DNA from: Mugil cephalus
Lineage: Eukaryota > Chordata > Actinopteri > Mugiliformes > Mugilidae
Length of the DNA: 64,000 nucleotides
Assembly (NCBI RefSeq): GCF_022458985.1
Contig: NC_061771.1
Span: 33,856,117 to 33,920,116 of the forward strand
Direction of reading: 5' to 3'
Below, piece after piece: positions 1-12,144 of this stretch (position 1 is the stretch's first letter; the number at the start of each line of letters is the position of its first letter). Position numbers and translations under genes: made by a program. A model generated the notes under the pieces. The model saw only the letters and a program-made list of their open reading frames with translations, was not told the DNA's origin and ran no database searches.

Positions 1-35
1 TAACACAGCACAGAGGCTGGAGGCCGGACTCTCAC

Positions 36-3000
36 CTGCTGGTCATCAGGAACTTTACGGACGAGGACTTCTGCGATCTTACGAGTGTTTCTGTCCGAGT
101 CGTAGTCCACCTCCCTCTCTCTGAGGAGGGTGATGTCGGCTCCGACTCTGAGGAGGAAGGAAGAGAAATCAAAGCCTGAAGTTTTCAGAGCTTTGAGTAC
201 AAACGTATTTTAATTTACACTCTTCAGTCAGTTGGTTCAGAGAAACACCTGCTCCACTATCACCTACCAACCAGGGAATAATCCTGAGCCTGGTTTTATA
301 CAGACTGTACATATCTGCTCCTGAGCCTGGTTTTATACAGACTGTACATATCTGCTCCTGAGCCTGGTTTTATACAGACTGTACATGTCTGAGCCTGGTT
401 TTATACAGACTGTACATATCTGAGCCTGGTTTTATACAGACTGTACATATCTGAGCCTGGTTTTATACAGACTGTACATATCTGAGCCTGAGCCTGGTTT
501 TATACAGACTGTACATATCTGCTCATTGAGCCTGGTTTTATACAGACTGTACATATCTGAGCCTGTTTTTATACAGACTGTACATGTCTGAGCCTGGTTT
601 TATACAGACTGTACGTATCTGCTCATTGAGCCTGGTTTTATACAGACTGTACATATCTGCTCATTGAGCCTGGTTTTATACAGACTGTACATATCTGAGC
701 CTGGTTTTATACAGACTGTACATATCTGACCTGGTTTTATACAGACTGTACGTATCTGAGCCTGGTTTTATACAGACTGTACATATCTGCAGGTAACAGT
801 GTGGAGCACATGAGGCGTCTGTTCTCAGGTCAGTGACAGACATGTATTAGTTTTAATTGAAGACGTCATCATGGACAAATCTGAACGAAGTTGTTGAACA
901 CCATAGTCTATGGCTCCATTATAATAAATGGGAAATTTACAAGAATTTCATGCATCGACCTACAATGAGAAAATGGTTGAATCTGATCAAATACAGTAAA
1001 AATGTCAAATATCACTAGTTTTCTTCTACATGAAACGTTATGATCACAGAATGCTTGGTTTTATACTGGAATGGCAGCCAGATTAAAAGTTATAATGGAA
1101 GTCGATGGGGCATGTTCATGATACTAATGCAATCAAAGTCATTTTAATGCTAATATTTGACATATCCAAGACTAAAATTACCACCAAAGTCCCATCATCC
1201 TACTGTTTATTTTAGGGAAATAATTTATTTTTTGTCATTTAAAACTTGGTATGTTCAGACATTTAAAGGTTTAAAATCCTGAAAACTCTTGAAATATTGG
1301 TAGTTTTGAGCAGGTCTGAAGTTGTTCAAGTGATTCATGAAAACAAAGGTAATAAGTAAGAAATATTGAAGTATGAGGATTTTATGGCAGTTTCTTTGTG
1401 CGTGTGAAGTTTGAGGAGGACATAAGGGTTGAGAGTGTTGATGTAAGCGCACGCCGTCCTTAAACTGATCAGGGAAGTGAAATAAAAAGTGTGGTGGTGA
1501 CCCACTTCTCTGCCATCCTCTTCAGGGTCCGGAGCGAGGCCTTCATGTCGGCCTCCGTCAGTCCCACCAGGAGGCCGTTGTCCTCCACCCCGATCTGGTA
1601 GACGGCCTCGCCGCGTCCCTCCTGCAGACGCCACTTCAGCTGCGTGGCCAGATGCTCGAAGCGATACTGGGTCGGGTTCACCAGCTTCAACTACAGCGGA
1701 GGTCAGAGGTCAGAGGTCAGAGGAGGATGATCTCAATCTCACCTTCTCTTTTCTGTCAACTTAAAATCTGAAGAAACATATTTAATAGTTTCCAAAAGGA
1801 CGAGGAGACGTCAGATCCTCTGAGAACATATTCACAGCGTAATGGTTTATTCTTTAGATTTCACCTCGATGCAAACACACGGTCTGTGTGTGAATATTAA
1901 TAAGTGCTCGTTAATAAGCAGCTCATTGTATGAATCTGTTGGTCATTTTCATAAATAGTAAAATAATAATAATCTGACAAAGTGTCAAAATTAAATGTGA
2001 TGCCTTCAAATGTCCAAAATGATCCGTCCACTACGTCCATCAAATCCAAATCTTCTCTTAGCTATTTAAGATTCTTATAAAAGGATGAGAACATTTCTAA
2101 TAATTACGTTGATTAATCATCTGACAACAAGATTTATTTATCAATAGATTAGTTACAAAGACTGATTTTGTGACTCCAAGTTATTTGAGATCATTATTAG
2201 GACATAAAAGTATAAAAACTAATCTTTAAAAATGATGTCCTCTTATGTGGACACGGGGATTAAGTCCCCAATATGTAACAAAATATAACTGAACATGGCT
2301 GTGGCTTCGCTGATCAGTGAAGTTTGGTAGAATTTGTTATGTTTGTGTATTAAACTAGAAAAGTTAATAAACACAAATAAACTGGTTTCAACTGGGAAAT
2401 CTGATGAGGTTTTGCACATTTTTGCACTTTTGTCCCGTGAACGGTTGCAGAACGAATCCACTGCCACAATAAAACTTAACGTCCACGCACGAGGACACAA
2501 TTTCATAAACAATAAACCACTGTGACAGTGTGTTCTGCTGCTCAGAACCAGAACCAGAACCAGAACCGTAAGGAAAAACAAATACAATAAAATAACAGCA
2601 TGAAGACATATGAAGAATGTGAGATGCCAACGCACAGAATCAAATAAAACACAAAAACATTTCTGAAATAAATTCTACTGGTGAAGTACGAGACAGACTA
2701 GAGATTATTTCACCTGGACGACTGGGACACAAAGTATTGACAACAACCTACAGGACGTTTACACTAAAGTATGATAGAATAGTTTCTACTGAATCATGAC
2801 ACTGAATCAGAGCAGGAGATGAGTTTGTTACCTTATATTCGATGTTTCCTTCTTCGGCCTGGAAACAGAAACAGAGAAGAGTTAATAGAGTTAATAGAGT
2901 TCATAGAGTTAACAGAGTTAATAGAGTTAATAGAGGACCAGATGTTCATGATGCTGCAGGTTCAGAATCTGATGCATGAACCAACCAGGACATAAACATC

Positions 3001-4109
3001 TGCAGTGTCCGAGTCACATGTGCAACAAATGTTTCTTTCCTTTAGACTGTTTGCTCACTTTGGATAAAACATCCACATCATCACTTTGTATTTCAAGTCT
3101 CATTTAGGAGAAGAGTTTGTATTAAATGTATTTTGTTATGAATCACCAGTGCAAACATTTCATGTGTTGGACCTGAAACTGATGCCAAATAATGAGCTGA
3201 TCCTTCTACAAAGGAATCATTACCTCAGATTCTGCCTTTTCAACCAGAAGTGCAATTTTCTCACAGGTATGATTATTTATATTGTCTAGCATCAGGTAAT
3301 GTGAACCAAATGTCATTTAATATTTCTGCAATTTAAGGTTTATTCGGCTAAAGTTGTAGTTACTTAATGTCAAGTCCTTCTCTTTGATGAATTCCTGCAT
3401 CATCAGGATTAGCTTCTCAATTCGGCATACATTTAGTTGCATATTTGATGATGATTTCTATATCTTTCCAGATTTCTTCAACCGAAAACAACTCAAGCTG
3501 TAACGTTAGCTAAAAGCTCTTACAGCTGAAAGCCATGAACTACCACAACTGGAGGCTAAAAAAAAAGATAAAAGAAAATGAAGATCTTACTAAATCATAT
3601 GCCGAATTTTTAAATAGCTATTATTACATAATAATTTGTAACAAGTCCGCGTTTGTAGACGTTTGTTTTGATGATTCAGAAGAAATTACTTAAATTGCCA
3701 GATATTTGAGTGGAGTTTGGCGTGACGTTTCTCCAGACGACAGCGACAGAGGGAGAGAGATAATAGGCAACTACGGCTCAAGCAAAGCTCATATAAAGAT
3801 GGTTTTCTTCTTATAACCTGTTACAGACAGTTTATTCGTGTAAATAGCGTGTAGAGGAGGTTAGCTTTAGGTTAGCTGTCCGGTTAATCCCCGGGGCTAA
3901 AGGGGGGGGGGGGGGGTATCTACCTCCGGCGGTAAATATGGAGGCGGTGTTTTGTTGTTCCTGTTCTTTTTATTCCTCCTCCTCCTGCCTCGCTTGCCTC
4001 TTCTCGTTCGAGACTTTTTCGTCGTCTTCTTGCCGGTGCTCCCGGAGCCCGGTCCTCCGTGTCGGCTGAGTCCGGGCGACGCTGCGCCACCTCCGGACAG
4101 ATCCACCAT
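36..4109 (-). CDS. gtpbp2: GTP-binding protein 2, 5' part (four exons, gene runs off left edge)
   Basis: Translational-type GTPase. In mammals GTPBP2 works with Pelota in rescue of stalled ribosomes. Coding exons on the minus strand are 4109-3924 (start ATG), 2858-2832, 1690-1506 and 147-36; all have GT-AG borders and consistent phase. Exon 1 encodes a Gly/Ser start, a very basic Lys/Arg tract and the motif PPYLPPE. Exon 2 is a 27-base exon encoding AEEGNIEYK. Exon 3 gives LKLVNPTQYRFEHL and the EGRGEAVYQIGVEDNGLLVG block. Exon 4 gives REREVDYDSD and ends VRKVPDDQQ, just before the expected G1 box of the GTPase domain. The nucleotide-binding domain itself lies outside the window. GTPBP1 is the alternative, but the PPYLPPE...GNIEYKLKLVNP order fits GTPBP2. 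The ATG at 4109 has no in-frame ATG close upstream. The N-terminus diverges from mammals, so the start is less certain than the rest. Confidence 0.9.
285..790. repeat. 31-bp minisatellite in gtpbp2 intron 3
   Basis: About 15-17 direct copies of a roughly 31-base unit with the core CCTGGTTTTATACAGACTG followed by TACATATCTGAG. Some copies carry a short insertion (CTCCT or CTCATT), so spacing varies. It lies between gtpbp2 exons 3 and 4. Related wording (gactgtatataaatatggac) recurs near 31500, so the unit may derive from a dispersed fish repeat. Confidence 0.9.
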
Positions 4110-6499
4110 CCTGGAGCCGGAGGCCGCGCGGAGCTGGAGGATGTGTGGGAGCTCTCACCTCACGGCACAGACACAACATCCAGCAAAAACAGTAGTGTTC
4201 TTGTTTGTAACATCACATCTGCTGGAGCACACGGTGCGTCCGCGTGAAACCTGCAGAGGAGGAGGAGGAGGAGGTGGAGGAGGAGGAGGAGGAGGAGGAG
4301 GATGCTCTCTCTCTCTGGCTCCAGTCATGCGTCATGCGTAAAAGAGTCGATTCTTGGTGGCGAATCAGAGAGTCGATTCCCATCGAGTCAGAGCCGATTC
4401 CCCGATGTTGTTGTTTTATTTTTAATGATTATTTTAAAAAAATAATAATATAATGCAGCCATAGAGTCATAAGACAACATGCGTGAGTTAAATAAAGGAA
4501 GTAGAAGGACAACTACAATAAGAAATTTAAAAATAAATAAAAAACTAGAGCAAATTTTTAATCAGATTTATCTCAGGATTACTGTGGATTAATTTCGATT
4601 AATCATGATTAAATATCACTACTTTAATGGTCTTTAATTCATTTACACGTCTTTAATGGTTAATGATCTGCACACAAGACATGTTAATGTTGTAAGTGTT
4701 TTATTTACATGTAAATAGCGATAAAATAGTTTTTTATCTCTACCTCATTCTAGTTTTATTTCATTCTTATTCTTATGTCTATGTCTTGTTCATATATGTT
4801 CTTTTCTTATCTTGTGTGACAACATCATTTCCCCGTGGGGATCAGTAAACATGTTCATGTTTAGTCTCTAGGAAGAATAAAATATATCTGCACCTTCAAC
4901 ACTTTCAACAACCCATCAACTTTGTTTTGTCTTTTTTTAACCAACATTTGTCCACATGAATGTGTCCCTGTTGCTGCTAAGACAAACTAACTTGCAGGAG
5001 TGGACACATATTGGCAGCTTGTCTTTGTCTTGGTTTGTCTTGGTTTGTCTCCAGCTGTTAGCTGCGTTAGCCCAAGTGCTAGCAGAATCCCAGACTAACG
5101 TATGCTTGGCTTGGTTCATGTGCTGTTTGAAGCTGGAAAGAAAACTCCTTCCTGCAGAGTGTGATGATACTTTATGTGTCTCCACTGGTCCCTCTTGGTG
5201 TCTTTGTCCTCAAATGTCCCATGGAGAGGACCAACGTGCTGTTTAGCGTCTTCCATCTTTATGGGTTGGTTCTGCTGCCTGTCACTACCGGATCAGCTGG
5301 TGCTAACGCTAACGCTACTTGGACAAACTGAGACACGTTCACAGTCGTTCTGCTGCAGATGCTTCACGTGAGGACTCATGATCACACCAGGATGTGAAAG
5401 CAAAGCGAGGGACGGACTGAGTAAAACCAGAGTGTGTAGTAGGTAGTTATGCTAAATAAAGAGTTAGCTCTTCTTTTGGGGAGTCGTGGTGAAAGAATCG
5501 AGTCTCAGGAATGAACCAAACTTCCCATCACTAGTTCTCTCCTCAGCATCAGCATCAGGTTCAAGTCTGTTCACCATCATCACACTTTCACTGGGACGGG
5601 TCAAAGGGATTCACCCGGAGGAGGTTCACAAAGTAAGAATAAAGTGTGAAGATGTTATTAATACATGAATAAATACATATATTTATATATAATTTATATA
5701 TGTAGCACCGTAGCTGGATGACAGTAGTGTTTAATAGCCTTGATAACCTTTATAAAGCAGGGATGGAGTTTATCTGTTTAACTGGAGATTTTGAAAAGGA
5801 GATTAAATCATTACTGCTGAATTGTAGCTGTTGTCAGACTGTGGCTGTAATTCTCATGTGATCAACTTGGCAGAGAAATGTGCTGTCGATTTCAAGTCCT
5901 TCTGCCTCATTCCAGGCGGACGGGTTAGAAACTTTAAAGGCCTTTTTGCCCGGATCAGTTCTGACTCTCAGGACCCGCATCCGTACGAGGTCCTGAGAGC
6001 AGACGTCATATTGGCTGAGGTTTCTACACATGTGAAGACACAAATATGTAGGCAGAAGCCCAAGAAGAGATTTATAAATAAAAATCAGCCAATGCAAAGA
6101 TGAACAGTTTGTGAGTGCATATAAGGAACGGGGATGTACACGATAGATGCAACCAGTAATAAAACCACAAAGCTCAGTGGTGGTACACAGTGTCCAGTTT
6201 CCTCAAATACTGATCCAGAGCATCCATAAACAGTAGGTTATGTCACAGTTATTTCACATATTAACGGACAAAAAGGTGAATTTACTTATCTAGCATATTT
6301 CCCTTTTAACTCAAAAATGAATCAATAAACTCTGATTTATTTTCGAGACTAAAACCAAACTCTCTGATGCTGTTTCAACGTCACATCAGTCACCAGGTCA
6401 GATTTAGTGCAGGACGTCTTATTTTAGGATGCATTTCTTTTTCCTGCTGTATTTGAATCAAACTGAGACTGACACAGTGTTTCGTTGCGTTAAACGTCC
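4110..6499. other. Intergenic region between gtpbp2 and the TRIM gene
   Basis: The first 250 bases are GC-rich and probably contain the gtpbp2 5' UTR and promoter. They include a purine-rich (GGA)n run at about 4256-4303; a run of about 16 G lies just inside gtpbp2 intron 1 at about 3901-3916. The rest is AT-rich and I recognise no gene in it. The short open frames at 4937-6103 have no family signature and no splice support. Confidence 0.5.
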
Positions 6500-6505
6500 T
6501 TTATT
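6500..6505 (-). terminator. Polyadenylation signal of the TRIM gene
   Basis: AATAAA on the minus strand, about 63 bases past the TRIM stop codon. This is a suitable place for 3' end formation with a very short 3' UTR. Confidence 0.6.
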
Positions 6506-6567
6506 TTTCCTGCTCTGTAAGGAACACGTTTCACATTTTAAATGATATTCATGAAATGATCATTTAT

Positions 6568-8250
6568 TCACTCGTTTGTAACATCATGTCTGTCTGTCCG
6601 GGTCTCGTGAAGCGGGTTCGGCGTTTGATTGACGGGGCAGATGATGAGGGGGTCCTTGTTCTTGCCCCCGTCGTTCATCCCGGGACCAAAGAATGGGTGA
6701 AGTTTGTCGGAGAAGTTGCAGTCGGTGAAGGAGTAGATGAGAGCTGCAGTGTCCACGTCGTAAAAGGAGACCAGACCGTCCTCATAATCCACAAACACCC
6801 CCACCTTCTGGGGACGGGACCTCAGGGACAGGCTGACCACGGGCCGAGCCAGAGCTTTGTACTCGCTGTCGTTCCTCAGGCTCAGCATCCAGCAGCCTTT
6901 CTGAGGCCTCAGCGCGATGAGCCCCTTCCTGCTGATGGACTCTCGGGCCACTCCTAAACTCCACCGGGTTTTCCCTTTAACCTGAACCTCGAAGTAAAAC
7001 CTGCCCGAAGAGAAACTCTGCCTCCCCAGAACGTAAGCGTAGTAGGAGAACCTCTCTGGGTTCTCGGGCAGGTCGCCCTGCGTGTCGCCGTGGCTGACTG
7101 CTTTCCCGTCCTCAGACAGGATCAGAGCTGGATTCGCTGTGTCGGGATCCAGAGTCACGTCCACTTCAAACCGCTGGACCTTCCTCAGCTCGGCCTCAAA
7201 CAGCTGATTCATGTCTTTACCGAGCGCCTCCTGCAGCTGAGCCACGGCCGCCACCACAGCCCCCTCGTAGGACGGTGGACGGATGCTGACGTTGGTCCAG
7301 TCTTTAGTGGGTGGAGCAGCTTCCAGGGAGGAGAAGCTCTGGAGGAGGTGGAAGTGGTCTTCAGAGCCCCAGAGCTGCTTCACTTCAGAGCTCCTCCTCA
7401 TCAGCTCAGACACCTCCTGCTCCAGGTCTCTGATGAGGCCTTCGGCCTGTTGCACCACCTTCCTCTGCCTTTCCTCGATCCGCTCGACGAGCTGGTTCAG
7501 GCCTCTCTCAACAGACGCCATCAGAGCGGAGAAGACCTGGACAACTTCTACTTTCTCTCTGTCTGCGGCGTCTTCACTCATCATCACCATCTCCTGGATC
7601 TCCTCGATCTTCAGTCGTCTCTTCTGGATCATCTGCTGGATCTCGACCGCCGTCTTCTCCAGCTCCGCCTCCTTCACCTCGTATTCCTCTTTCAGAGGAA
7701 CGACCTCATGCGCCTTGTGGTCTAAAACGGAGCAGAACATGCAGATGCACCTCTGCTCGCTCCTGCAGAACAGCTCCAGAGGTTTGTCGTGCTTCCTGCA
7801 CATCCGGGCGTCCAGGTCGTCCACAGGGTGGATCAGCTGATGCCTCTGGAGGCTGGACACCGTCAGGTGAGGCTCCAGGTGAGTCTGGCAGTAGGAGACC
7901 AGACACACCGGGCAGGACTTCGCCGCCTTCAGCTTAGCTCCGGTGCACACGTCACAGGCAACGTCTCCGGGGCGCGCAACTTGTTGCTTTGAGCTGCTGC
8001 TGGTTTTCTGCTGAGCTTCGTGTTTGAACTGCTCAACCAGCTCCGAGATGAAGGTGTTGACCCTCAGCTGGGGCTTGTGGCGAAACACTTCGTTGCATAG
8101 CGGACACTGGCATTTGAGGTTGATGCTCCAGTGCTGAGTGATGCACTGTTTGCAGAAGTTGTGTCCGCACGGTGTGCTGACCGGAGCGGTGAACACATCC
8201 AGACAGATGGAGCAGAGGAACTGATCTTCACACGGCGGCTTGGTGGACAT
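6568..8250 (-). CDS. TRIM E3 ubiquitin ligase, RING/B-box/coiled-coil/PRY-SPRY (bloodthirsty/TRIM39-like)
   Basis: Uninterrupted 560-residue frame with the full tripartite layout. A C3HC4 RING lies at about residues 13-53 (CSIC, CGHNFC, CPLC). A first B-box-like zinc finger starts at about residue 95 (CDVC...CPVC). A B-box2 follows at about 148-188 (RMCRKHDKPLELFC...CSVLDHKAH), then a long coiled coil rich in Glu/Lys to about residue 300. The C-terminal PRY-SPRY starts with VTLDPDTANPALILSEDGK and contains RFYFEVQVKGKTRWSLGVA. RING TRIMs transfer ubiquitin, and SPRY domains choose the target. This single-exon form is greatly expanded in fish and often linked to antiviral defence; the substrate here is unknown. 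I start at the ATG at 8250 (MSTKPPCEDQF) because TTTTTTCCAG lies 2 bases before it, which looks like a splice acceptor for a 5' UTR intron. The in-frame ATG at 8301 would add 17 unremarkable residues. Confidence 0.9.
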   Translation of the reverse strand: MSTKPPCEDQFLCSICLDVFTAPVSTPCGHNFCKQCITQHWSINLKCQCPLCNEVFRHKPQLRVNTFISELVEQFKHEAQQKTSSSSKQQVARPGDVACDVCTGAKLKAAKSCPVCLVSYCQTHLEPHLTVSSLQRHQLIHPVDDLDARMCRKHDKPLELFCRSEQRCICMFCSVLDHKAHEVVPLKEEYEVKEAELEKTAVEIQQMIQKRRLKIEEIQEMVMMSEDAADREKVEVVQVFSALMASVERGLNQLVERIEERQRKVVQQAEGLIRDLEQEVSELMRRSSEVKQLWGSEDHFHLLQSFSSLEAAPPTKDWTNVSIRPPSYEGAVVAAVAQLQEALGKDMNQLFEAELRKVQRFEVDVTLDPDTANPALILSEDGKAVSHGDTQGDLPENPERFSYYAYVLGRQSFSSGRFYFEVQVKGKTRWSLGVARESISRKGLIALRPQKGCWMLSLRNDSEYKALARPVVSLSLRSRPQKVGVFVDYEDGLVSFYDVDTAALIYSFTDCNFSDKLHPFFGPGMNDGGKNKDPLIICPVNQTPNPLHETRTDRHDVTNE

Positions 8251-8514
8251 GTCTGGAAAAAACACAGGCAGCCAACGGCTTTTTACAGGAACATCATTCA
8301 TGGTTTTACTGATGTTTGAATATGAACATGTATTATTGTCAATGCAACCTGCAACCGCTTCATGCTTTATTAATTTAAAGTAAAATCAGTGAAAAGATGC
8401 GTCGCTCTGACCACGGCACCAAAAAGTCAAAATAAAAAGGATATCTCTAAATGGGCCCAGCGTTCAATTCTTGTAAGTGATTGACAGGTGTCATGCCACG
8501 CCCCCTTCATTCAC

Positions 8515-8690
<176 letters not shown>

Positions 8691-10443
8691 AATAACTGAA
8701 TAGATAAACAGGGGTAGGAATTTAAAAGTGAACTTAAATTAACAGCTGGTGCTTTGTCGTTAACTGTGAAGGTAACACAGCTTTATATAAACAGTTATAT
8801 ATAATTCATTAAACTGTGTTTTTCAGTGTGTTTGCATGGATCTTTGTTCTCAATTTATTTTATTAGGTATTTTATTTTACTAAATGAGCGAAATCGTGTT
8901 AATAAAACAACAGTCCACATGTTGCTAAGTTTCGTTTACTCAGAAAACTTCGGTGCCGGTTACTTCCTACTTGGTTAGGAACTTACTACTGTTAAAGGTT
9001 GGAGGCAGCGGTCTGAACCAGCCTCCAGCTGAACAGGACGAGGTTTCCTGACTTATTACAGGCCAGAGACACGATCAGCTGCAGGTTACTCACCAGAATA
9101 TGAGGCTTCTGTGGAGGAGGACACAGTGAAGTGAGGGTCTGTGCAGTAGAGCTGGGCGTATCGATCTAAATATCGATACCAAGGTCAGCATAGGTATCGG
9201 CTCGATACTAACGCGCTGAGCTCGATACTTACAGTTTTTCCGTCTATGTCCTAAAATTACTCGTCGCAGAATTCACGCGAGTGCAGCTTCTCCCCAAGTC
9301 TGCGCGCGACAGAAGCGTCTCCACCCTCACCTGGAGTAAAAGGTGGATATGGAGTTCGATACTCAAATCCTAGTATCACCGCAGTATCTCACAGCTGGAA
9401 CTGACTCCGTTAGTTAAATGCGTCGGTGCACGGAAGAGAAACTACCAGGGCTACTGACTGACAATTAACGAGCCTACATTTCCCTATTGGTGCAGTTTTT
9501 ATATTTATTATTGCAATGTTGCTTTTGTTTACTTATTTGCTCTATTTTCCATTGTTGTTGTGCTGTTTACAGAGTGATACGGACTCACTGACCAAAGCAC
9601 AAAGTCACAAAAATAAAGGGAAGTTACTCTTCAGGATAAAATAATAAATAAAACGAAACTGACTTCTCAACCAGTCTGCGTAGCCTTGGGAGGAAACAAG
9701 GAAACAAACAAAATTACAAAATGAAAACCTGATTCCCTACGCTCACAAAAACAGGAGAAAATGGATCAAAATGAATATAACACAAAATAAATGGGGATTC
9801 ACCCTTACTGCCTCAGAGCTGTGGCTGTACAAAAGTCTGCATCTTACATCTATTTTGTGTTTTAACATTTTTATGTTATTTCATTTTTAATTTTATTCTA
9901 TATGTGTTTTTTACTCTGTAGCTTTATGGCAACAACAGCAACAAAAATATTTCTTTGGGGGATTAAAAGTATTGATTTAACTCATAATCAGTACACGGAC
10001 ACCATGATTTTATTCTATCATCCATCCATCCATCCCTCCCTCCATCCATCCATCCATGAATGACAGCCCCTCTAAGGTGAAGCCTAAGCTGGTGGAGCCC
10101 CCTGGTGGCCAGAGGCTGCAGAGTGGGTCACAAGCTCCTCCCCCTCCAAGTTAGTGGGCGGGACTCGGCCGCTAAAATACTCTCAAACTATTAATTTCTA
10201 GGATAGTTTCTGTAATTTTAGGTAGTTATAATGTCTGTATAAGTTAAGTTTTGGTTCTAGAGACTCAGAGGAAGAGACCTTGTCCATATAGTTCATGATT
10301 TAAAGAGAGAAACACTAATACTATTAATTAAATTTGAGCATTTCATCTGGACTGCAAACATTAATACTGGTGATGTTAATTAATTAGTTTGACAAAATAT
10401 TTTGACAGATTTTTTTGTTTTATCTTATTTTGAAGATCTTTAC
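8691..10443. other. Intergenic region upstream of ero1b
   Basis: Mostly unique AT-rich DNA without a recognisable gene. It contains an (ATCC)n run near 10018-10058. At about 10070-10165 there is a copy of a dispersed fish repeat with the wording CCCCCTGGTGGCCAGAGG and TTAGTGGGCGGGACT. An inverted relative of the same repeat is at about 18710-18760. Confidence 0.45.
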
Positions 10444-10451
10444 CCGGAAGT
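10444..10451 (+). promoter_or_regulatory. ETS-type site (CCGGAAGT) upstream of the distal ero1b first exon
   Basis: Exact CCGGAAGT about 300 bases before the ATG of the distal first exon, in a GC-richer stretch (10440-10750) that could be a promoter. Short motifs such as this occur by chance, so it is only suggestive. Confidence 0.3.
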
Positions 10452-10754
10452 ACAGCTACTGTAACTTGTGCTAACCTGGTGCTAACTTGACTCTAAAAGT
10501 GGAGGTAGCCGGACAGAAACTTCCCCACTCGTGACCCATTCCCACACGATGACCCGGGGTCTGACAGGGGGAACGGGACTGTAAACGTCCGTGTGAGGGG
10601 CCTTAAACACCGGACTGCGCGGCTCAGCCGACCCGCTCCGCTTTTCACAGCCTCCGTTAGCCTGCGGGTGCTAACCCCAGCTAACGGAAGAGCAGCTGAC
10701 TCTCGTTTTTCTTCGTTTGTTGCCGTTATCTTCCCTTTCATTTGACAGTGAGCG

Positions 10755-10934
10755 ATGTGGAAAGTAACTGTACAGGCGTTCAGTGTTTTGCTGTTGGCCT
10801 GGTTCTTGGGGAACTTTGCTCTGGGTTGGTTTCAGCAGAACGTGAAGCCTCAAACGCAGCACAGCGAGCGCCATAAAAACCAGGACCAGAACCAGGACCA
10901 GGACCAGGACCAGGACCAGAGCTGCTTCTGCCAC
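10755..10934 (+). CDS. ero1b: Alternative (distal) first coding exon of ero1b with an ERO1A-like CFC motif
   Basis: ATG at 10755 opens a 60-codon exon closed by the strong donor CAC|GTAAGT. It encodes a signal peptide (VLLLAWFLGNFALG), a hydrophilic tract with a (GACCAG)n repeat giving Gln-Asp repeats, and the ending SCFCH. The exon ends in phase 0, so it can splice directly to ero1b exon 2 at 13857 ([14 protein letters not shown]). The product would read [14 protein letters not shown], which lines up with CFCQ-VSGYLDDCTC of ERO1A. The CXC pair before the LDDC block is present in ERO1A and absent from mammalian ERO1B as I remember it. The proximal first exon at 12145 would be the alternative. 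Which one is used, and where, cannot be told from sequence. Confidence 0.65.
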
Positions 10935-11821
10935 GTAAGTCTACGTGATATTTGTGGGGTTTTTCATCCCAGTTTGTCAAGATTTACACCGTGACAACAG
11001 CCACCGTTCAGGAAATATTCTGGCATTTTCTGCTGTTGTCGTCCTCATATGACGTCACATCGTGGTATTATTGTTTTTAATGGCGGTTGGCGATAAAACA
11101 CTAATATTAGGGGGGGACATAGTCCCCGTTTTGGATGACCTGTCCCCCGACTAAAGCTGTCCTATGAAATGTCCCCTTATTTTTAGAGAAAGTAAACTTT
11201 GGTACGAACTTCTTCAGGAGATATTCTGGTATTTTCTGTTGTCGTCTTTATATGACGTCACCGCGTGGAACATTTTTACGTAACCTTCACTACTTCTTCT
11301 ATTGTTTTTAATTAGTTGATGTGCAGACATTAAAGTTTCACTGCGTTTATTCAACAGTACTTTATTGTCAATTTCCCCAAATGTTTCGTCAAACAAAAAA
11401 AATAAAAAAAATGAAAAGCCGTTTATCTCCCTCCGTCACATAAAATATACAGGAAAAAAAATGAAATGAACAAAAATAAAGATATAAAACAAGATACAAA
11501 TAGATACAAAAGAAACATTCTGGATTGAGAGAAAAGAAATAAATTAAATCAGCCTATTTACAGCAGTGAGGTGCAGACACTGTTATTCCCTATAATACTG
11601 TTTTGTTTTTAAATTAAATGAATTAAAAAATACATGTCAAGTTACATACTACGTTACAACGGTGCGACATAGATTAATGTGGGAGAAATAATTCTTTAAA
11701 GTAATAATGCTTTAAAGCAAAACCGGAGACAGTCAGAGTCATAATGAACTGAGTTAAACTCGGTAGCAGGTTGTGAAATTCATTTAAAAACGATGTTATT
11801 TTCCACCAGTGAGTAGAAAAG

Positions 11822-11840
11822 CGTGGTGTTCTCTGATTGG
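11822..11840 (-). promoter_or_regulatory. ER stress response element (ERSE), exact CCAAT-N9-CCACG
   Basis: On the minus strand the sequence is CCAAT, nine bases, CCACG: a perfect ERSE (NF-Y plus ATF6/XBP1 site; the element works in either orientation). It sits 305 bases upstream of the ATG at 12145. ERO1B is a known unfolded-protein-response target, so position and gene fit. The ten fixed bases have about a one in a million chance per position. Confidence 0.75.
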
Positions 11841-11874
11841 CTGAGGCAGAGCTCCGCCTCGTGCTCTCACTCGT

Positions 11875-11886
11875 GGGAGTTGTAGT
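11875..11886 (-). promoter_or_regulatory. ZNF143/STAF-type site (ACTACAACTCCC)
   Basis: Minus-strand ACTACAACTCCC, one base from the usual ACTACAATTCCC. It lies between the ERSE and the proximal ero1b ATG. A partial second copy (ACTACAAACTGC) lies near 11939-11950 on the plus strand. These are common in CpG-rich vertebrate promoters, supporting promoter activity at about 11.8-12.1 kb. Confidence 0.5.
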
Positions 11887-12144
11887 CCGTCTCGCAGCAG
11901 AAAGCCAGCGTTCGTAACGGAGCGCGACCCCGTGTAGGACTACAAACTGCGAGGAGCGGGTTTCAGGGGCGGGGTTTTAAAATCTGACAGCTGGTTGTTT
12001 GGAGGCGGGGCCTCGGCCGCGCGTGGACTCCGACAAACGTGAAGTAACGTGAAGTGACAGCTCAGCCCGAACAGGAGCTGAGGCGAATGGACCCAAACTA
12101 AACCCGGGAGAAGGTTTTAACCGGAGGCTGAAGTTGTGTTCAGG

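Noticed and set aside
4244-4453. Poly-Glu open frame
   Set aside because: Product of a (GGA)n run in the gtpbp2 upstream region; no homology.
7090-7840. Plus-strand open frames of 185 and 211 codons
   Set aside because: Shadows of the TRIM coding sequence on the other strand.
8251-8301. Longer TRIM N-terminus from the ATG at 8301
   Set aside because: A splice-acceptor-like TTTTTTCCAG sits between the two ATGs and family members start just before the RING.
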